A DNA stretch of 28,933 nucleotides from an uncultured Bacilli bacterium (GTDB lineage Bacteria; Bacillota_I; Bacilli_A; RF39; UBA660): the NCBI GenBank assembly GCA_947587565.1, contig CANPYA010000002.1, positions 1-28,933 of the forward strand, written 5' to 3'. A program made the position numbers and the translations under genes. This document shows positions 7,256 through 14,546 of this stretch, in pieces (the first letter of the stretch is position 1; the number at the start of each line of letters is the position of its first letter). A model generated the notes under the pieces. That model did not search any database and was not told the DNA's origin. It saw only the letters and a program-made list of their open reading frames with translations.

Positions 7256-8917
7256 TTGAAAAAATTAAATTTATTGGTGGTATTTATTTTTGCATTATTT
7301 GTCTTTTTACCAAATGCTTTTGCTACTAGGATAAGTTGGGCTAATGACTTTAAATGTGCAAAAGATGTAACTCTTGATGATGGAACAGTATCTAGGACTT
7401 GCCAAGTAGGTTTTACGGTTTCTGGGGGAGTGGATGATAATAATATAGCTATTTTAAAATTAACTATGGCTAATTTTTATGTTCATTCAATTACTCCGAA
7501 AGATGGTTGGGCAATAAGTGAAATAGATAAAGATAAAACTTATACTTTAGAATATAATAAGCCTAATTTTGAATCTAATACTTATGTAATAGCAGAGATA
7601 GTTTTCTATAAAATAAATCCTACTTTAACTGATCCAAAGGATTGTTATATTCAGTATGATTTTGAATTTAATAAAATAGATCGTACTTGTACTTATGATG
7701 CAAAAACGAAAACTTATTATGGTTTAAATGAACTTCCAACAACGGAATTACAATATCAAAAAGATTGCGAAGAGAATGTTTGTAAAATGTTATCTGATGG
7801 CACATATTATGGAAAAGATGGTAAAACTACCGATAAAGAAACCTTTAATAGAGATTGTTTAGATTTAGTTTGTGTTATGGAAGTAAAAACTTGTGATGGG
7901 GAAGATGATTGTACTATTCATGCTTCTTATGGTTATGTATTAAAAGAGGGTGAAAGTGTTTCAAAATATTATAATAATAAAGGTAGTGAAGTATCAAAAG
8001 AAGATTTTGACTATGAATGTGGTAAACACTATTGTGAAAAATTAAATGTACCAAATAGAACTTGTGAAGTAGGAAGCCCCAATTGTTATGATGGTGGTAA
8101 AACAGTCTATTATGATAAATCAGGTCGTGAAACTTCCTTAGAAAAATATACGTTAGAATGTTTTGAATATCAATGTAAAGTAGTTTATAATACTTATTTT
8201 GGTAAAAATGGTTTACAAGTTTCGAAGTTAAATTATCAAAAGGAATGTGAAACTCATATATGTGAAAAATTAAGTGATGGTACGCTTTTTGGTAAAAATG
8301 GAACAATTGTAGATAATGTTACTTATCGTAAAGAATGTGAAAAAATTGTTTGTGAAAGACTTAGTGATGGTACGTATTATGGCAAAGAAGGTACTGAAGT
8401 AAATGCTGAACAATATCTTCGTGAATGTGGCAAAGTTTTTTGTGAAAAATTTAGTGATGGTACATATTATGGTAAAAATGGAACAACAGTAGATGAACTT
8501 ACTTATCAAAAAGAATGTGAAAAAATTGTTTGTGAAAAACTTGGTGATGGCACATATTATGATAAAAATGGAAAAATGGTAGATGAACTTATTTATCAAA
8601 AAGAATGTGGTAAATTTACTTGTACAAAGTTAAGTAATGGAACATATTATGGTAAGGATGGTAATATAGTAAATGAACTTACTTATAATATTGATTGTTT
8701 ACCTCATAAATGTGAAAAAGTAGGAGATCAATATTTTAATGATAAAGGAGATAAAGTCAGTGAAGAAGAATACAATAAATATTGTGGACCTTTATCTGAA
8801 TCTCCACAAACAGGTATGAAAATTTCTTTAGTAGTTTTGACTATTATGGCAATTCTTATGACAACCAGTTTCATTATAATTAAGAAAAAAGATAAATTTG
8901 TTAAAAAGCTCTCTTAA
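7256..8917 (+). CDS. Secreted cysteine-repeat protein with sortase-like PQTG tail
   Basis: 553 residues starting at TTG, supported by GAGGT eight bases upstream. A signal peptide (KKLNLLVVFIFALFVFLPNAFA, about 2-23) leads into a domain of about 130 residues that looks beta-rich. The rest is mainly modules bounded by cysteines with the pattern C-EK-x-SDGTYYGK-x-G-x-x-V-x-x-x-x-Y-x-x-x-C-x(4)-C. The last five complete modules are exactly 30 residues, and earlier ones vary in length. The C-terminus is SESPQTG, a hydrophobic segment of about 22 residues and a Lys-rich end (KKKDKFVKKLS). This is the architecture of a sortase substrate, with SPQTG in place of LPxTG. Each module has paired cysteines likely to form disulfides outside the cell. 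Its ligand is unknown; adhesion or surface display is inferred. No sortase lies in the window. Confidence 0.82.
   Translation: MKKLNLLVVFIFALFVFLPNAFATRISWANDFKCAKDVTLDDGTVSRTCQVGFTVSGGVDDNNIAILKLTMANFYVHSITPKDGWAISEIDKDKTYTLEYNKPNFESNTYVIAEIVFYKINPTLTDPKDCYIQYDFEFNKIDRTCTYDAKTKTYYGLNELPTTELQYQKDCEENVCKMLSDGTYYGKDGKTTDKETFNRDCLDLVCVMEVKTCDGEDDCTIHASYGYVLKEGESVSKYYNNKGSEVSKEDFDYECGKHYCEKLNVPNRTCEVGSPNCYDGGKTVYYDKSGRETSLEKYTLECFEYQCKVVYNTYFGKNGLQVSKLNYQKECETHICEKLSDGTLFGKNGTIVDNVTYRKECEKIVCERLSDGTYYGKEGTEVNAEQYLRECGKVFCEKFSDGTYYGKNGTTVDELTYQKECEKIVCEKLGDGTYYDKNGKMVDELIYQKECGKFTCTKLSNGTYYGKDGNIVNELTYNIDCLPHKCEKVGDQYFNDKGDKVSEEEYNKYCGPLSESPQTGMKISLVVLTIMAILMTTSFIIIKKKDKFVKKLS
8264..8713 (+). repeat. 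Five 90-bp in-frame tandem repeats
   Basis: Units begin at 8264, 8354, 8444, 8534 and 8624, each starting just after a TGT codon and encoding one 30-residue Cys module. A shorter, diverged unit begins at 8714, and irregular relatives extend upstream to about 7770. Constant period with amino-acid variation at a few positions shows the coding function is kept. Confidence 0.9.
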
Positions 8918-8930
8918 TTGAGAGTTTTTA
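8903..8930 (+). terminator. Terminator of the Cys-repeat gene
   Basis: CTCTC (8909-8913) and GAGAG (8920-8924) around TTAATT, extended by A and T flanks (8903-8907 and 8925-8929). The stop codon lies in the loop side of the stem. Confidence 0.75.
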
Positions 8931-8931
8931 A

Positions 8932-8960
8932 TTGGCATTGAAAACATATTATGTTAAAAT
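8932..8960 (+). promoter_or_regulatory. Promoter of tRNA-Thr
   Basis: TTGGCA (8932-8937) and TAAAAT (8955-8960) at exactly 17 bases; each matches the consensus at five of six bases. The start would fall near 8967, just before the mature tRNA end at 8973. Confidence 0.7.
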
Positions 8961-8972
8961 AATTATAGACAT

Positions 8973-9046
8973 GCCAAAATAGTATAATGGTAGAACAAGG
9001 CACTCGTAATGCTTAGATGTGAGTCCGATTCTCACTTTTGGCACCA
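8973..9046 (+). tRNA. tRNA-Thr (anticodon CGT)
   Basis: A complete cloverleaf can be drawn. The acceptor GCCAAAA (8973-8979) pairs with TTTTGGC, followed by discriminator A and an encoded CCA ending at 9046. The anticodon stem AGGCA (8998-9002) pairs with TGCTT (9010-9014) around loop CTCGTAA, giving anticodon CGT at 9005-9007, which reads ACG threonine. The T stem GTGAG/CTCAC encloses TCCGATT. The D arm (TAGTATAATGGTAGAAC) has one mismatch. A 4-base variable loop makes it a normal type I tRNA. Confidence 0.93.
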
Positions 9047-9057
9047 GAAGGTATTAA

Positions 9058-9106
9058 ACTCGGTTTTTCGAGTAAATAATAAAACGACTTTTTGACAAGT
9101 CGTTTT
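9058..9106 (+). terminator. Two hairpins ending the tRNA transcript
   Basis: A small hairpin (ACTCG 9058-9062 with CGAGT 9069-9073) is followed by a perfect 10-bp inverted repeat (9081-9090 with 9097-9106). The outer four pairs of the latter are A-T, so the T-run is part of the stem. It could act in both directions. Confidence 0.7.
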
Positions 9107-9268
9107 ATGTTATTATGTATTTGTCAAGAAAACTTGAATAAAACAAAAATAAGAATACTTAATAGTCCAATGTTTAGTACTTAAATCTCTAAAAATTAAA
9201 TTAAATGCTTTTTCTAATATTTTTGATACAAGTTTATAATAAAAAATATAGCATGTTTCTAAAATTAT
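9107..9268. other. Non-coding stretch, nothing recognised
   Basis: AT-rich spacer between the tRNA terminator and the next promoter. A minus-strand open frame covering it (9113-9409) lacks a ribosome site, crosses into the next gene and looks like chance. Confidence 0.5.
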
Positions 9269-9277
9269 TGTTATACT
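9269..9277 (+). promoter_or_regulatory. Extended -10 of the 9300 gene
   Basis: TGTTATACT, an extended -10 without a clear -35, about 8 bases before an AAAGAAG ribosome site. Confidence 0.45.
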
Positions 9278-9299
9278 TATATTAGAAAGAAGAATGCTT

Positions 9300-10199
9300 A
9301 TGAAATTTTTGAAAAAATTTATGAAAGGTTTAAGTTTAGGAATATTAATCATAATTTTATTTGTAAGTACTTTAGCCATTTTAATATTAACCCCAGTTAG
9401 AAATACCATTAAAAAGAATAGTATTAAAGATATGATTACAAATATTGAAATTGAAAAATTAATTTTAAATAATCCTAAAGTTGAAGAACAATTAGAGGAA
9501 GCTTTAGCGCCAATTTATGATGAAGCTGAAAAATATGGAATTCCAAAAGATGCGATTGTTAAAATAGTGGATTCTAAAGAAGTTAAAGGCTTTGTTGGTG
9601 ATATCACTGGTAACATTATGAATTATGTTGTAACGGGTGAAAATTCTAAATTAATAGATCCTTCGACTGTTAGTAATCTTATAAGTGATACAATTGATGA
9701 TATTAATGAGAGTGGTTACTATGAAATAAGTAAAGAAGATAAAGATAATATTTTAAAAGTAGTGGATACGGAAATGGCAAAATATGAAGATTATATTCCT
9801 GATACTTCTGTTTTAGATCAAAATTTACCAACTAGTACAAAAGATTCTATGAATGTTTTAAGATTTGTTTTAAGTAATGAATTAATAACTTATTTATTTG
9901 TAGCAATGCTAGTTTCTTTTATAGGAATTGTTTTAATTAAATGGAAAAAAGCTAAATGGATTAAATGGAATGGTATTACTATCCTTTCTGCCGGGTCTTT
10001 TATGAGTATTGTGTCTGTTATCTTATTAATTGTGAATAATTTAGTCATTAAGGATAAAATAATTTATGTCTATGAATTATTAAATAAACCATTTAAATCT
10101 AGTTTAATCTTATCTTTAAGTTTAGTTATCTTAATGGTTATTGCTCTAGTAAGTTATACAATAGTAATAAAAAAACAAAATAAAAAAAGTGCAAATTAA
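9300..10199 (+). CDS. Unrecognised four-TM membrane protein with extracellular domain
   Basis: 299 residues from the chosen ATG. Predicted topology: a basic N-terminus, TM1 at about 10-31, then a hydrophilic acidic domain of about 165 residues (33-195). Three more hydrophobic segments follow at about 196-214, 224-247 and 262-287, and a basic tail. The middle domain is rich in Asp/Glu/Ile and has no cysteines or catalytic motif that I can see. A small-residue motif such as DPSTV is not diagnostic. An ATG two codons upstream (9294) is possible, but AAAGAAG at 9285-9292 is better spaced from 9300. It is followed by its own terminator. I do not recognise the family. Confidence 0.78.
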   Translation: MKFLKKFMKGLSLGILIIILFVSTLAILILTPVRNTIKKNSIKDMITNIEIEKLILNNPKVEEQLEEALAPIYDEAEKYGIPKDAIVKIVDSKEVKGFVGDITGNIMNYVVTGENSKLIDPSTVSNLISDTIDDINESGYYEISKEDKDNILKVVDTEMAKYEDYIPDTSVLDQNLPTSTKDSMNVLRFVLSNELITYLFVAMLVSFIGIVLIKWKKAKWIKWNGITILSAGSFMSIVSVILLIVNNLVIKDKIIYVYELLNKPFKSSLILSLSLVILMVIALVSYTIVIKKQNKKSAN

Positions 10200-10210
10200 T
10201 TTAAATTTTT

Positions 10211-10233
10211 AGCCCCTTTAAATGGGGTTTTAT
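10211..10233 (+). terminator. Short GC-stem terminator
   Basis: CCCC (10213-10216) pairs with GGGG (10224-10227) around TTTAAAT, extended by A and wobble G pairs, then TTTTAT. The apparent ATG at 10222 that lengthens the next frame lies inside this hairpin. Confidence 0.6.
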
Positions 10234-10251
10234 GAATGTTGGGGGATATTT

Positions 10252-11181
10252 ATGGATGAAGTAATTACTAAATTAAATAATATATATAGTGATTTATTAG
10301 AATTTTTAAATAATATATCTTTTTATATGACAGATTTTAACTTAGTTAAAGAAGAATATGCTAAGGTAATAATAAGTCTTAATAAATTAAATCAAGAATT
10401 AAAATTAGCACATCCTTTAGAATATTATTATGTATTTTTATATTTACTTAAAAATGGTTATTTATCTTATGATCATTATTTTACTAAGACAATGGATAAA
10501 TCTTATTTGTATGATATTAGTTATCATTATGAATTGGATGTTATAAATGGCTATGCTAATTGTAGACATATTGCTACAATGTTTAATGATGTTTTAAATA
10601 ATAGTAAATTTTTAAGTGGTCTTTTATTAGTTAATGCGAGTAATCTTTTATATAATCGATATTATTTATTTAAAAAGTTAGAAATGCGAGTAGAAGAATT
10701 AAGTAAAGCAAATGAAGAAGAAAAAGATGAAATAATTAAAAAGATTAAGGCTTTAAAAATTAGAATAGCTGAGAATAAACAAGATATTTTATTAAAAGGT
10801 GATGATGATATAGATATTAGAAGGATGTTTTATAATCATGTCATTAATATCGTTAATTATCAAAATAAAACTTATTTTTTGGATGCCACGATTGGCCATA
10901 CTTATACTTATAATGGTAAAAGTTTAGAATGCTTTTATGATAAGGAAGTACCTTTTATCTTTGATGTTTCAGAATATAGTAAGATACGTGGTAATAAAGA
11001 GCAAGATACTTTAAAAAAGTGGGTAACTCTTGGGATTAGAGATAATTCAAAAGATATCGAAATTCAAAATAAAACCAATGAAATTATTCAAGATAATCAA
11101 AGTTTACTTAAAGATTTTTATGATGCAAATAGTAAACATTATGAAGTAATTGTGGGAAAACTCCAAAGATATAAAAAGTAA
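10252..11181 (+). CDS. Transglutaminase-like cysteine protein, cytoplasmic
   Basis: 309 residues. The key evidence is a triad in the order and setting of the transglutaminase/protease-like superfamily. Cys104 lies in INGYANCRHIATMF, His196 in FYNHVINIVNY, and Asp211 in KTYFLDATIGH. The typical spacing of a strand after His, then x-x-(F/W)-x-D, is present. Between Cys and His sits a charged, likely coiled-coil insertion (about 140-185). No signal peptide or membrane segment is visible, so the protein is probably cytoplasmic. Reactions in this superfamily range from proteolysis and deamidation to peptide cross-linking; which applies here cannot be told. The frame can be opened at 10222, but GGGGGA at 10241-10246 favours the ATG at 10252. 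Annotation as a catalytic enzyme is inference from the triad. Confidence 0.65.
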   Translation: MDEVITKLNNIYSDLLEFLNNISFYMTDFNLVKEEYAKVIISLNKLNQELKLAHPLEYYYVFLYLLKNGYLSYDHYFTKTMDKSYLYDISYHYELDVINGYANCRHIATMFNDVLNNSKFLSGLLLVNASNLLYNRYYLFKKLEMRVEELSKANEEEKDEIIKKIKALKIRIAENKQDILLKGDDDIDIRRMFYNHVINIVNYQNKTYFLDATIGHTYTYNGKSLECFYDKEVPFIFDVSEYSKIRGNKEQDTLKKWVTLGIRDNSKDIEIQNKTNEIIQDNQSLLKDFYDANSKHYEVIVGKLQRYKK

Positions 11182-11204
11182 TCTCTATATCTTTAAAAGT
11201 TTTT
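11165..11204 (+). terminator. Possible terminator at the end of the transglutaminase-like gene
   Basis: AAAGATAT (11165-11172) pairs with ATATCTTT (11187-11194) over a 14-base loop, with a short T-run at 11200-11204 after AAAAG. Weak by the usual criteria. Confidence 0.4.
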
Positions 11205-11205
11205 A

Positions 11206-11214
11206 TGTTAAAAT
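11206..11214 (+). promoter_or_regulatory. Extended -10 of the stand-alone GtrA gene
   Basis: TGTTAAAAT, with no good -35. Transcription would start near 11221, giving a leader of about nine bases that carries GTGAT as the only ribosome-site match. Confidence 0.4.
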
Positions 11215-11229
11215 TAATTTGTGATTAGT

Positions 11230-11628
11230 ATGAAAAGTAGTTTAAAAAAATATGGGGTCTTTTTAAAATATTTTAGTGTCTCTATACTTAGTTTTGTAAT
11301 TGATATTACTCTCTTTACATCATTCAATACTTTCTTTAAAATAGATGAATTTATATCAACTATTATGGCTAGAGTTATTTCATCACCCATTAATTTTCTT
11401 TTAAATAAACAAAAAGTCTTTAAAAGTGATACGAAAATTAAACCCGCTTTAGTTAAATATTTTACTTTAGTTGTCATTCAAATGTTTATCTCCGGCGTTT
11501 TAGTTGATGGTATTTGTGAGTATGTCACATTTAATGCCGTCTTTATTAAAGTACCTGTCGAAATATGCTTATTTATAATTAATTATTTAATTCAAAAATA
11601 TTTGATATTTAAGAAGCAAAATTCATAA
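11230..11628 (+). CDS. GtrA-family membrane protein
   Basis: 132 residues with four hydrophobic segments (about 10-30, 36-54, 73-92, 101-121), matching the compact four-TM GtrA family. Family landmarks are FLKYFSVSILSFVIDITLF at the start, ARVISSPINFLLNKQKVF in the middle and NYLIQKYLIFKK at the end. GtrA proteins are thought to flip or help deliver polyprenyl-phosphate-linked sugars across the membrane for glycan decoration, usually with a GT2 partner. The partner here may be the GT2-GtrA fusion at 17848, whose C-terminal domain shares the same landmarks. A GTG at 11221 opens the frame three codons earlier but coincides with the only ribosome-site match, so the ATG is preferred. Confidence 0.88.
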   Translation: MKSSLKKYGVFLKYFSVSILSFVIDITLFTSFNTFFKIDEFISTIMARVISSPINFLLNKQKVFKSDTKIKPALVKYFTLVVIQMFISGVLVDGICEYVTFNAVFIKVPVEICLFIINYLIQKYLIFKKQNS

Positions 11629-11636
11629 AAAATTCA

Positions 11637-11665
11637 TTGTTTTAACATATAATTAATTGTATAAT
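11637..11665 (+). promoter_or_regulatory. Promoter of the acyl ligase gene
   Basis: TTGTTT (11637-11642), 17 bases, consensus TATAAT (11660-11665). The ribosome site TTGGAGGC is at 11682-11689. Confidence 0.65.
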
Positions 11666-11693
11666 TATAAGTAGTCTATAGTTGGAGGCAATT

Positions 11694-13391
11694 ATGAATA
11701 AATATTTATGGGAGCATTATTATAAAACAGAAGATTTAGAAGTTAATATTCCGGATTTATCTTTGTATGCTTATATGCATGAATTAACGAAAAAGTATCA
11801 AAATAAACCTGTTTTAAATTATTTTGGGCGAAAGATTACTTATCAAGTAATGGAAGAGTATATTGAAAAGTGTGCGAAAAGTTTAAAATATTTTGGAATT
11901 AAAACGGGTGATGTCGTAACAATTTGTATGCCAAATACACCCGAGGCCGTAATAACTTTTTTTGCTGTTAATAAAATTGGCGCAGTTGCGAATATGGTAC
12001 ATCCATTATCGGCCGAAGAAGAAATTAAAGATTATTTAGTTAATACGAAAAGTATATTCTTAATTGCACTAAATAGTTGTTATAGTAAAATTAAAAATAT
12101 TATTGAAGAAACTAAAGTTAAAAAGGTGGTTATTGCAAGTCCTTCAGATTCGATGCCGATATTTTTAAATACCATGTATAATGCCACTTTAGGTAGAAAA
12201 GAAGAAAAGCCAAAATATGATAATTTATATATCTTCTGGAAAGAATTTTTAAGTTATAGTGCGTACTTTGAAGAAGAAACTTATTATGAAGGACATAAAG
12301 ATGATACCGCAGTTATTTTACATAGTGGTGGGACAACGGGTATACCTAAAAGTATTGTTTTAGCAAATCGCTCGATTATCGGAGTTAATGAACAAGCCAA
12401 AGTTTTCTTTGATATGGTTACTGTTGGGGAATCCATTTTAAATGTTTTACCAATATTTCATTGTTTTGGTTTAGTAGTGGGTTTATTTATTCCCATTTGT
12501 AAGGGTGCTGTGACCGTTTTAATTCCGCAATTTGATGCCAAAAAATTTGATAAATTACTCGTTAAATATAAACCAAACTATTTAATTGGAGTACCAACTT
12601 TATTTGAAGCCATGCTTAAAAATAAAAATATTAATAAATTAGATTTATCTTATTTAAAATGTTTAATTTCTGGCGGAGATTCTTTAACTCCTCAAAAAAA
12701 TGCCGAGATTAATGAATTTTTGAGTAGCCATAATAGTAGAGGTAAAATTATTCAAGGTTATGGCATGACTGAAACCACGGGACCCGTAACTTTTGGCACT
12801 AAGGGTAGTGATAAATTAGGTAGTATTGGGATTCCGCTTCCTGGTAATGTCGTAAAAATTATTGATCCCGAAACCAAAAAGGAAGTCGCGCCAAATGAAA
12901 TTGGCGAAATTTGTGTCCATAGTTTTGTCGTAATGGAAGGATACTTAAATAATAAGAAAGCGACGGAAGAAGTATTAGAAAAACATAGTGATGGTTTAAC
13001 ATATATTCATACAGGTGATTTAGGTTATATGGATGAAGATGGAGTTATTTTCTATGTTCAAAGAATGAAAAGAATAATTATATCTTCTGGTTATAATATA
13101 TATCCCCAACATATTGAAAATGTCTTAAAAGATAGTGGCCTTATTAAAGAAGTTTGTGTAATTGGTGTACCACATCCTTATAAAAAGGAAATTGCTAAAG
13201 CTTTTATTGTTTTAAATAATGATGTCGAAGAAAGTTATACTACGAAGAAAATGATTATGGATTATGCGAAGAAGAATTTAGCTCATTATATGTTACCAAG
13301 AGAATATATTTATCGGAGTGAACTACCTAAAACAAAGTTAAATAAAATTGATTATCGGGCTTTAGAAGATGAATTTAAAAAGCAAAATTAA
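11694..13391 (+). CDS. AMP-forming acyl-CoA synthetase/ligase family protein
   Basis: 565 residues of the ANL superfamily, which activates a carboxylate as acyl-adenylate and then transfers it to CoA or another thiol. Visible motifs in order: the P-loop-like HSGGTTGIPKS (about 210-220), QGYGMTETTGP, then HTGDLGYMDEDG and RMKRIIISSGYNIYP near the hinge. The C-terminal lysine motif is LPKTKLNKIDYR with Lys551, where the common Gly before that Lys is Asn. No transmembrane segment is visible. The best general match is the fatty-acid-type CoA ligases; substrate is not predictable. A TTG at 11682 opens the frame earlier but is part of the GGAGG ribosome site. It sits between two envelope-glycan genes, so a role in lipid or acyl supply to the envelope is possible but only inferred. 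Confidence 0.88.
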   Translation: MNKYLWEHYYKTEDLEVNIPDLSLYAYMHELTKKYQNKPVLNYFGRKITYQVMEEYIEKCAKSLKYFGIKTGDVVTICMPNTPEAVITFFAVNKIGAVANMVHPLSAEEEIKDYLVNTKSIFLIALNSCYSKIKNIIEETKVKKVVIASPSDSMPIFLNTMYNATLGRKEEKPKYDNLYIFWKEFLSYSAYFEEETYYEGHKDDTAVILHSGGTTGIPKSIVLANRSIIGVNEQAKVFFDMVTVGESILNVLPIFHCFGLVVGLFIPICKGAVTVLIPQFDAKKFDKLLVKYKPNYLIGVPTLFEAMLKNKNINKLDLSYLKCLISGGDSLTPQKNAEINEFLSSHNSRGKIIQGYGMTETTGPVTFGTKGSDKLGSIGIPLPGNVVKIIDPETKKEVAPNEIGEICVHSFVVMEGYLNNKKATEEVLEKHSDGLTYIHTGDLGYMDEDGVIFYVQRMKRIIISSGYNIYPQHIENVLKDSGLIKEVCVIGVPHPYKKEIAKAFIVLNNDVEESYTTKKMIMDYAKKNLAHYMLPREYIYRSELPKTKLNKIDYRALEDEFKKQN

Positions 13392-13395
13392 TAAT

Positions 13396-13450
13396 GAAAG
13401 GATAAATAAAATTTTTTAATTAAAAATAAACTATTTATCTTTCTTTTTTT
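13396..13450 (+). terminator. Terminator of the acyl ligase gene
   Basis: GAAAGGATAAATA (13396-13408) pairs with TATTTATCTTTC (13432-13443) with one bulged G, followed by seven T. The loop is long (23 bases) and A/T only. Confidence 0.7.
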
Positions 13451-13460
13451 ATCTATCTAT

Positions 13461-13466
13461 GATAAT
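13461..13466 (+). promoter_or_regulatory. Tentative -10 of the glycosidase operon
   Basis: GATAAT within TATGATAATATT, with no clear -35; an AAGGGTG ribosome site (13486-13492) precedes the ATG at 13501. As the only candidate ahead of a six- or seven-gene operon it is weak. Confidence 0.35.
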
Positions 13467-13500
13467 ATTTTTTATAGATAAATGTAAGGGTGTGTAGTAA

Positions 13501-14541
13501 ATGAAAGTAGTAAAATTTTTAGGGAAAATGTTTAGTTTTGTGGGAGTTTTTCTTCTTGTAATGTTAGTTAGTGTTTATGCAGCAGGGTTAGTTATTTGTT
13601 ATGGTCCAAGTGTGCATGCACGAAATTTATTTGTCACGACATTTTTGGAAACTGGCCAAATGAAATTTATGGTTGGTCTTTTTATGAATGATAAAAAAGT
13701 CCAAGAAATAGTCGATTCTAATAGTATGGCTTCATTTGATGAAGAAGTTGATAATAGTTTAATCAATATGAATAGTGAAATAGATAAAAATGGGATTGAA
13801 CTAAAAGAAATATCTGGTAGTACTTATATGGCTAAATTATTAATTGTCAATGATCCAGCAAGAGTTAAAATAGCTTCCATTTATGATGGTAGTTGGAAAG
13901 AGTATGGGGTTACTTTAGATAAGTTAGTTAAAGATGCTGATGCTTTTGCGGGCATTAATGGTGGTCTTTATTATTCTGATAGCAATAAAGGTGGTCGCCC
14001 TTTAGGTTTTGTCGTTAAAGAAGGTAAAATTGAATATAATAATCCCGGTGGTTTAAAAGGATTACATTTAATTGGTTTTAATGAAGATAATTTACTTAAA
14101 ATAATTGATTTAAGTGGTAAGAATGCAAGTGAAGTAGAAAAAGTAATTAAAGATGAACATATAAGAGATGCGATTGCTTTCCAAGAAGAAGCGAGTGATG
14201 CGAATAATCACTTTGTTAAATTAATTATAAATGGGGAACCAAGAGAATTTAATGGTTCAGGAAGTGGGGCAAATCCTAGAACCGCGATTGGCCAAAGAAG
14301 TGATGGGGCTGTCTTACTATTAGTTACTGATGGAAGAGCCAGAAATAGTCATTTGGGAGCAACTGCGGCTGATTTAATTGAGATAATGCAAGAGTATGGT
14401 GCGGTAAATGCGGCGAATATTGATGGGGGATCATCATCTAGTATGTATTATGATGATCATTATGAAATGTCTTCTGTTACGTTTTATTATGCCAATTCTT
14501 CTTGGCGTTTGCCAACGGGCTTTGTAGTAGAAAAGAGGTAA
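13501..14541 (+). CDS. Membrane-anchored phosphodiester glycosidase (NAGPA-like), copy 1
   Basis: 346 residues. One N-terminal TM segment (about 9-33) anchors an extracytoplasmic domain of the phosphodiester glycosidase family. That family includes the mammalian uncovering enzyme, which removes GlcNAc from a phosphodiester. Diagnostic blocks are AGINGGLYYS (about 156-165), GANPRTAIGQRSDGAVLLL then TDGRA (about 257-282), HLGATAADLIEIMQEYG and VNAANIDGGSSSSMYYD. Between anchor and catalytic fold is a linker of about 80 residues, also conserved in copy 2 (YGPSVHARNLFVTTFLETGQ). First gene of a tight operon, with five bases to the next start. Bacterial members are often annotated as exopolysaccharide biosynthesis proteins. 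The substrate here could be a sugar-phosphate bond in a teichoic-acid-like or lipid-linked polymer; this is inference. Confidence 0.88.
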   Translation: MKVVKFLGKMFSFVGVFLLVMLVSVYAAGLVICYGPSVHARNLFVTTFLETGQMKFMVGLFMNDKKVQEIVDSNSMASFDEEVDNSLINMNSEIDKNGIELKEISGSTYMAKLLIVNDPARVKIASIYDGSWKEYGVTLDKLVKDADAFAGINGGLYYSDSNKGGRPLGFVVKEGKIEYNNPGGLKGLHLIGFNEDNLLKIIDLSGKNASEVEKVIKDEHIRDAIAFQEEASDANNHFVKLIINGEPREFNGSGSGANPRTAIGQRSDGAVLLLVTDGRARNSHLGATAADLIEIMQEYGAVNAANIDGGSSSSMYYDDHYEMSSVTFYYANSSWRLPTGFVVEKR

Positions 14542-14546
14542 ATATT

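Noticed and set aside
7914..8599. Minus-strand open frames across the Cys-repeat gene
   Set aside because: They are mirror frames of the in-phase repeats, with composition dominated by H, Y, I and F and no ribosome site.
8264..8713. CRISPR-like regular repeats
   Set aside because: Units are 90 bp, contiguous and in-frame, without spacers, so they are protein modules.
9113..9409. Minus-strand open frame next to the tRNA terminator
   Set aside because: No ribosome site, overlaps the start of the well-supported 9300 gene, and the protein is low in complexity.
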